Part shown: piece by piece, positions 15,513-19,254 of the stretch
Numbering within the stretch: position 1 is the stretch's first letter
Layout: every line of letters starts with the position of its first letter
Assembly: GCA_035527895.1 (NCBI GenBank)
Contig: DATKZQ010000177.1
Location: 1-19,254 of the forward strand
Direction of reading: 5' to 3'
Source of the DNA: JADFWK01 sp035527895
GTDB taxonomy: Bacteria > Desulfobacterota > DSM-4660 > Desulfatiglandales > B25-G16
Length of the DNA stretch: 19,254 nucleotides
Notes under the pieces: generated by a model
The model's input: the letters and a program-made list of their open reading frames with translations, nothing else
Database searches by the model: none
Told to the model about the DNA's origin: nothing
Translations under genes and position numbers: made by a program

Positions 15513-15979
15513 TTCAGATTATACTGCCTATATGCAGTGTTATATTACTGCAAAACAAAATTTATATTGAAATTGAAAAATACTGAAACTAGAGTTTGTG
15601 ATATGAAATCGCTTGACAAAGTCCATGATGTTAACTCTTTTTAATAAATGGTGTCTTGGATTTTAAGGCATAGCACCTTCAATTAAGGTTTGTTTCTTGG
15701 GTTTTTATATCAAAAAATACACTGTTTGTAGAACACACACATTTTCTTAAAAAAATCAAGGGGGATTTTAGTGGGTATGAAATGGGTAGAGGGGATACCT
15801 ATTATTTTTGGGAAGTGTAATATTTACAACAGGTGAAAAAAGATCCCAAAACCAAGGAGTGTAGAATGTGCGCAAAACAGTGTATCGCCTTTTCCCCCAC
15901 ACTTTTCCTGATGAGCAAGTGCCCTCTCGCAAGCCTTAAATTCTTTCTATTGAGGCCTGGCATGACTTTTATATCAAAG
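15513..15979. other. Gene-free AT-rich gap between the cassettes and the PIN/ImmA pair
   Basis: There is no credible gene. Next to the cassette gene, a palindrome ACTGC-CTATAT-GCAGT (15523-15538) abuts a minus-strand TATAAT (15518-15523), perhaps a promoter with operator, though no -35 box is clear. GTTAATT at 15506-15512 (minus strand) is one base away from an attC/attI R' box and may mark the outer edge of the cassette array. No integrase gene or clear attI is present. Confidence 0.4.
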
Positions 15980-16480
15980 CTATATAAGCCTTTTGAATTG
16001 AATCCTCAGCGTTTTTCCCTCGTTAAGGTATTTGTTGAAGGTCTTCTCAAGATGCCTCGGATACAGCTTTTTTTTACTATACCCTGTGTTTCGAAGGGCC
16101 TTTTCCAGGCTGATCGCTTTTTGCTCAAGCTCCATATAAGCGATAAGTTTAATCGCTGCCTGGTCACAAGTGCAAAAGGTTATTTCTTCTTCTGCTTGTA
16201 TTAAATAAGCTATTGATGTGGACTCTCCAGAATCTATTCCTAGCCTCGCCTCCTTTGCTTCCCTTTTCACCTTTCTCAAGCTTTCAAGGGTAACATCTTC
16301 AATTATTGTAACATCTTTGATGTCAATGACTATTTTTGCCCCGTCCTTTTTGTAATATCTTGCCTCCTCAAAAACATTGCGGGTAAGACAGATATCATAA
16401 GCTTTGCTTACTTTTTCAAACAGGTCGAGAGCATGAAGATCAATGATAACATCGGCATCAAGCAGTAGCAATCTTCGCAT
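15980..16480 (-). CDS. PIN-like domain ribonuclease, partner of the ImmA-type regulator
   Basis: 166 residues from the ATG at 16480, which follows GGAAG and overlaps the upstream gene by 23 bases. A start nine codons earlier lacks a ribosome-binding site. The acidic residues of the PIN fold are in place: LLLLDADVIID (Asp8, Asp10), NVFEEA (Glu38/39), GIDSGESTSIAY (Asp83, Glu86) and TCDQAAI (Asp106). PIN proteins are Mg-dependent RNases, commonly toxins of toxin-antitoxin pairs, cutting tRNA, rRNA or mRNA. The tight overlap with an XRE-metalloprotease gene implies coupled translation and a shared job, most simply toxin plus controlling partner. The C-terminal 40 residues (SKKKLYPRHLEK...) are basic and might bind nucleic acid. 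Confidence 0.82.
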   Translation of the reverse strand: MRRLLLLDADVIIDLHALDLFEKVSKAYDICLTRNVFEEARYYKKDGAKIVIDIKDVTIIEDVTLESLRKVKREAKEARLGIDSGESTSIAYLIQAEEEITFCTCDQAAIKLIAYMELEQKAISLEKALRNTGYSKKKLYPRHLEKTFNKYLNEGKTLRIQFKRLI

Positions 16481-17609
16481 AGGTTTCTTCCACAAATCCA
16501 ACTTCATCCAAATAGTCGTCTATCTCAGCCCGATCTATTTCCAGATATCCTGCAAAGGTGCCTCTTGATATCTTGCCTTCCATCAAGCATCTGCAAGCAA
16601 GAGATATAAATCTTGAAGGAAACTTGGACGGCCTGTCACCTTTATACAATTTTCGACGCGTACTGCGATCCAGATCACGGAATTTCTGGTTATCCAGGAC
16701 CTTCTGCGCCTGGGATTGCTTAAGTATTTTCAGGTTGACAAGCCTCCAAAGGATTGCTTCTGTTGAAACACCGAAATCTTTGGCCAGCTCAATGATATCG
16801 ATGAATCTGACTTCATTGTTAGCAGCCGTTTCTTTGAGTGAATCGAGGAGATGATTTTCAGGTAAGAGCAGACTTGAAGCGAAGATGTCTGCGTATTTTT
16901 CTGGCCTGGTTTTTATTGTACCATTGCCAATTTCTTGAGAAGAAAAGACATTCCAGCTTATCACATGAAATAATTCATGTGCCAGATCAAAATTTCTTCT
17001 CCATGGCGCATCATTGGCGTTGATGAGAATTCCAACCCCCAAGATGTTATCCACAACACTGGCACCGGATACACCATCCCTTAAAGGTAAATGGAGGATT
17101 TTGAAACGGAACTTATTTTCGAGCACATTAAGCAGGTTCGAGGAAGGGCGAGAACCCAGGTCGAGAAAATTATGAATATCAGCGCCGAGTTTATCGGCCC
17201 GCTCAAAGCCATTGTCAGAGAAATCATCCCGATCATAATTTTTCTGAATATCTTTCCATTGTCGTTTGAGACCAAGCAAGTGTTCCAGATTACTATAATT
17301 TTCGAGAAAAGAAAGAAACTGTCGCTGTACTTTATTTACGTCTGTTTTTGCCATCTTTCTCCACAAGGGGACAGGATCGGGAGCAATGTCGGATTCTAAG
17401 AAATAGTCAAGACTCCTGCCATATAACCGAGCTATCATAATCAATTCATGGGCATTTATCTTCCTCGCACCTTTTTCAATGGCAGAGAGAGTCTGGTAGT
17501 TTTTAAATCCCAGTTTTCGAGCTGCTTTAATAATGGTAAAGCCTGCTGCCTCTCTTGCATCTACAATCCTTTTATCCAGGACCTCTTCCTTGCTATTTTT
17601 GGATTCCAT
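16458..17609 (-). CDS. XRE-family regulator fused to an ImmA/IrrE-type metallopeptidase
   Basis: 383 residues from the ATG at 17609, with AGGAGAG just upstream (a TTG five codons earlier would bury this site). Residues about 14-70 form an XRE helix-turn-helix (AARKLGFKNYQTLSAIEKGA). Residues about 150-260 form an ImmA/IrrE zinc peptidase with HELFH at 211-215, and a likely third ligand Glu237 in PEKYADIFASSLLLP. The C-terminal 110 residues are helical. Relatives such as ImmA and IrrE cleave repressors after a stress signal; other XRE-ImmA fusions are found beside toxin genes. Here the PIN gene overlaps its 3' end. A promoter (17663-17691) and a 15-bp palindrome (17624-17638) lie just upstream and fit autoregulation. 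Confidence 0.88.
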   Translation of the reverse strand: MESKNSKEEVLDKRIVDAREAAGFTIIKAARKLGFKNYQTLSAIEKGARKINAHELIMIARLYGRSLDYFLESDIAPDPVPLWRKMAKTDVNKVQRQFLSFLENYSNLEHLLGLKRQWKDIQKNYDRDDFSDNGFERADKLGADIHNFLDLGSRPSSNLLNVLENKFRFKILHLPLRDGVSGASVVDNILGVGILINANDAPWRRNFDLAHELFHVISWNVFSSQEIGNGTIKTRPEKYADIFASSLLLPENHLLDSLKETAANNEVRFIDIIELAKDFGVSTEAILWRLVNLKILKQSQAQKVLDNQKFRDLDRSTRRKLYKGDRPSKFPSRFISLACRCLMEGKISRGTFAGYLEIDRAEIDDYLDEVGFVEETYAKIATA

Positions 17610-17623
17610 TACTCTCTCCTGCA

Positions 17624-17638
17624 ATAAGATTATCTTAT
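17624..17638. promoter_or_regulatory. Probable operator of the XRE-ImmA/PIN operon
   Basis: Perfect palindrome ATAAGAT-T-ATCTTAT between the -10 box and the ribosome-binding site of the XRE-ImmA gene. It is the size and place expected for an XRE dimer site used in autorepression. Confidence 0.5.
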
Positions 17639-17662
17639 ATTATTTTTATTTATATCGGCAAT

Positions 17663-17691
17663 TATATAAGAAATCTTTACCCATTTGTCAA
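17663..17691 (-). promoter_or_regulatory. Promoter of the XRE-ImmA/PIN operon
   Basis: Minus strand: TTGACA (17686-17691), 17 bases, TATATA (17663-17668, continuing as TATAAT). The leader before the ATG at 17609 is about 45 bases. The same transcript could run on into the cassette genes, since all are on this strand. Confidence 0.65.
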
Positions 17692-17722
17692 TCCTTAAAT
17701 GGAGATTTTTAATTATGGAAAG

Positions 17723-17747
17723 AAAAAAGTAAGGGCAGGACTTTTTT
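17723..17747 (-). terminator. Possible weak terminator after the 54-residue protein gene
   Basis: AAAAAAGT and ACTTTTTT form an eight-pair, mostly A-T stem around a nine-base loop, ending in a T-run on both strands. It lies 14 bases after the stop at 17761. The stem is AT-rich and weak, so this is tentative. Confidence 0.3.
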
Positions 17748-17760
17748 TTGAAGGGTGCTG

Positions 17761-17925
17761 TTATTCTTTAACCCGAAGGGTAATTTTTAATTCCTTTGGA
17801 ATCTCTTTCCCTTTTGGGACATAAATATTCCCAACAATCCCCTGGCCTTCGTCAATCACATACCTGTGATATCTTTTTGAGTCTTGATCGTAGCTGGCTA
17901 TTATCTCTGTGTTCTCTGTCTTCAT
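17761..17925 (-). CDS. Hypothetical small protein (54 aa)
   Basis: The ATG at 17925 follows a textbook AAGGAGGT seven bases upstream; the longer open frame reaching 18075 has no such site. The product, MKTENTEIIASYDQDSKRYH through LKITLRVKE, is soluble, with alternating strands and charged residues and no Cys or membrane segment. I recall similar 50-60 residue proteins beside toxin-antitoxin and accessory genes, but cannot name a family. It is divergent from the 2-hydroxyacyl-CoA dehydratase gene and lies upstream of, and in line with, the XRE-ImmA operon, which has its own promoter. The strong ribosome-binding site is the best evidence that it is expressed. Confidence 0.7.
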   Translation of the reverse strand: MKTENTEIIASYDQDSKRYHRYVIDEGQGIVGNIYVPKGKEIPKELKITLRVKE

Positions 17926-18019
17926 CTCGTACCTCCTTATAGAATAAAATATATAATTTGAAAAGAAAAACAACAAATTTTTTTCAAAATACAATGATTT
18001 TTTCTCACTGCCGAACTTA

Positions 18020-18115
18020 GGGGCTTCGCCCCAATTGGAGTACCTGCCCGTCACCTGCCCGCTCGTGCCTTGCAATGGCAGGCGGGTCGCTCTCGCTCAG
18101 GCGAGGCGGGCGGGT
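18020..18115. repeat. GC-rich palindromic patch
   Basis: GGGGC-TTC-GCCCC (18020-18032) is a perfect short hairpin. It is followed by imperfect CCTGCCCGC/GGCAGGCGGG and GGCGAGGCGGGCGGG sequence in an otherwise AT-rich region. There is no coding frame. It looks like another short interspersed repeat, distinct from copies A-E. The gap 17926-18350 holds no gene. Confidence 0.45.
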
Positions 18116-18350
18116 TGAATCAATGGCTCGCCCTAGCTTGAATTGCCTGTAATACGCTGTTTTCACTGTAATATTTCAGGAGCTGAGTTCGTGGAATCTG
18201 TGCTTAAAAATCAGGTCTGGGCCAGGGAGTGACATATAGACAGCATATCAACTGCCTATAAAAGTTCTCTAATTTCAATGAGTTGTAGAAATTCCAAAAC
18301 CTTGAATTAATAAGACTGGATAGGAGATCTTTAGGAGAAGCGAGAATATA

Positions 18351-18396
18351 TTGACATGTTATAGTATTTTAATTACTTTGTGGCTACAAAGTAGCC
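18351..18396 (+). promoter_or_regulatory. Promoter with overlapping operator-like palindrome for the dehydratase-family gene
   Basis: TTGACA (18351-18356), 17 bases, TACTTT (18374-18379). A perfect inverted repeat TACTTTGT-GGCT-ACAAAGTA (18374-18393) covers the -10 box and the start point. A second repeat GGCTAC-AAA-GTAGCC (18382-18396) overlaps it. This is the typical place for a repressor site; the regulator is not identifiable here. Confidence 0.55.
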
Positions 18397-18480
18397 ATCT
18401 TTACGGGTAAAAATGTAATAAATGTGTTAAATTTTTTCAATACTGGACACTTGATAGATAATAAAAAGGAGATATAGCTG

Positions 18481-19254
18481 ATGAATGAAAAAAATAGTGA
18501 CATCTTGTCTAAGGTTGAAAACTATTATCGAAACTATGGGCTTAGGGCACGAGAACTGAAAGATCAGGGTCAGAAAGTAATAGCCTATCTTTGCTCGCTT
18601 GTTCCAGTGGAGATTATTACAGCAGCAGGATGTGTACCTTTCAGAATACAGGGTGATGTGCATGAACCGATCACCAAGGGAGATACCAATTTAGAGACCA
18701 TCGCATGCCCTTTTATGCGGAGTTGCTTTGATGTGTCATTAAAGGGGCGATATGATTTTTCTGACGGTCTCATTATTCCCCATGCCTGCGATAGTATGGC
18801 CAGAACATACAGTACCTGGCGGTATTCGTTAGGACTGCCCTACTCCCATTTTATTAATGTTCCTCACACACTCAGCGCATCATCAATGGAATTTTTTATT
18901 GCAGAGCTGAATACATTTAGAAAAAGTCTGGGACGATTTGTTGGCAAAGAGATTTCAGATGATGACCTTGCTCAAGCAATTGATCTGTACAATGAAAACA
19001 GGGACAAGGCAAAGGCCCTGTATGAATTGAGAAAGCAAGACCCACCGTTAGTTTCAGGAGCAGAATTAGCAAAGATATTGACCGTAGGGATGAGTCTGCC
19101 TGTTACTGAATCTAATGAATTATTTGATGAGGTGTTAGAAAAACTCACGCAGAGAAAAGAAGCGCCGTGTACAAAGGCACCTCGAATACTGATTGACGGT
19201 GCGTGTGTGGATAATATTGACTTTATCAAGCTCATTGAGGATAGTGGCGCCAAT
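18481..19254 (+). CDS. 2-hydroxyacyl-CoA dehydratase / benzoyl-CoA reductase subunit family protein, N-terminal part, cut by window edge
   Basis: 258 residues, open to the edge, starting at an ATG after AAAAGGAGATATAGCTG. The sequence follows the HgdB/BcrB/BcrC/FldB-like fold: VIAYLCSLVPVEIITAAGCV (about 33-52), ACPFMRSCFD (Cys76, Cys82) and PHACDSMARTY (Cys103, near an R-x-Y as in the family). The family holds a [4Fe-4S] cluster through conserved Cys and takes part in ATP-driven radical dehydration of 2-hydroxyacyl-CoA or reduction of benzoyl-CoA in strict anaerobes. Normal length is about 380-430, so a third or more is missing. The partner subunit and activator ATPase would be expected downstream. 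Which reaction it serves cannot be decided from this half. Confidence 0.9.
   Translation, partial: MNEKNSDILSKVENYYRNYGLRARELKDQGQKVIAYLCSLVPVEIITAAGCVPFRIQGDVHEPITKGDTNLETIACPFMRSCFDVSLKGRYDFSDGLIIPHACDSMARTYSTWRYSLGLPYSHFINVPHTLSASSMEFFIAELNTFRKSLGRFVGKEISDDDLAQAIDLYNENRDKAKALYELRKQDPPLVSGAELAKILTVGMSLPVTESNELFDEVLEKLTQRKEAPCTKAPRILIDGACVDNIDFIKLIEDSGAN

Noticed and set aside
15833..16204. 123-codon plus-strand frame
   Set aside because: Mostly antisense to the PIN-like gene, with no ribosome-binding site.
18972..19253. 93-codon minus-strand frame at the right edge
   Set aside because: Antisense to the 2-hydroxyacyl-CoA dehydratase-family gene, which has clear family motifs and a good start.

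Overview
The window looks like a chromosomal stretch from a Gram-negative, probably anaerobic bacterium. The gene set is a periplasmic-binding-protein ABC importer, a Tat-exported molybdenum hydroxylase of the isoquinoline 1-oxidoreductase type, universal stress proteins and a 2-hydroxyacyl-CoA dehydratase/benzoyl-CoA reductase family protein. With group II intron remains and integron cassettes, this would fit an uncultivated Desulfobacterota (old Deltaproteobacteria). That placement is an inference from gene content; no marker gene in the window fixes it.

Layout. 1-315 (-): N-terminus of ketopantoate reductase, running off the left edge. 1437-3044 (-): a small membrane-anchored protein, an intact universal stress protein (USP), and a second USP whose N-terminus has been replaced by a dispersed repeat. 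3389-4561 (-): RNase D with its own consensus promoter. 5382-9250 (-): a three-gene importer operon (binding protein, ATPase, fused double permease) with a strong promoter and a large hairpin after the binding-protein gene. 10546-13181 (+): a two-gene operon for a [2Fe-2S] subunit and a molybdopterin subunit with a Tat signal. 14332-17691 (-): an accessory island with two integron gene cassettes (HNH protein; PD-(D/E)xK-like protein), each ending in an attC site, then an XRE-ImmA regulator overlapping a PIN-like nuclease gene. 17761-17925 (-): a 54-residue protein. 18481-19254 (+): 2-hydroxyacyl-CoA dehydratase family protein, cut by the right edge.

The gaps between these units are filled by one mosaic family of dispersed repeats (copies near 0.7-1.3, 3.0-3.4, 4.8-5.3, 9.6-10.3 and 13.45-14.2 kb), rich in CCGCC/GGCGG hairpins. 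The copy at 13.45 kb is split by a degenerate group II intron of about 666 bp. The intron has a 5' GTGAG, a reverse-transcriptase start truncated in domain IV, and domain V-like and domain VI-like hairpins with a bulged A. Two other repeat copies in this window preserve the unoccupied target. A 5' fragment of a related intron lies at the same target in the 4.8-5.3 kb copy. The repeat family is therefore the landing site for an intron lineage.

The metabolic genes look ordinary and intact. The points most worth a second look are the intron/repeat pairing, the integrase-less two-cassette array next to the ImmA-PIN pair, the repeat-truncated USP gene, and the 20-bp operator-like palindrome over the promoter of the last gene.
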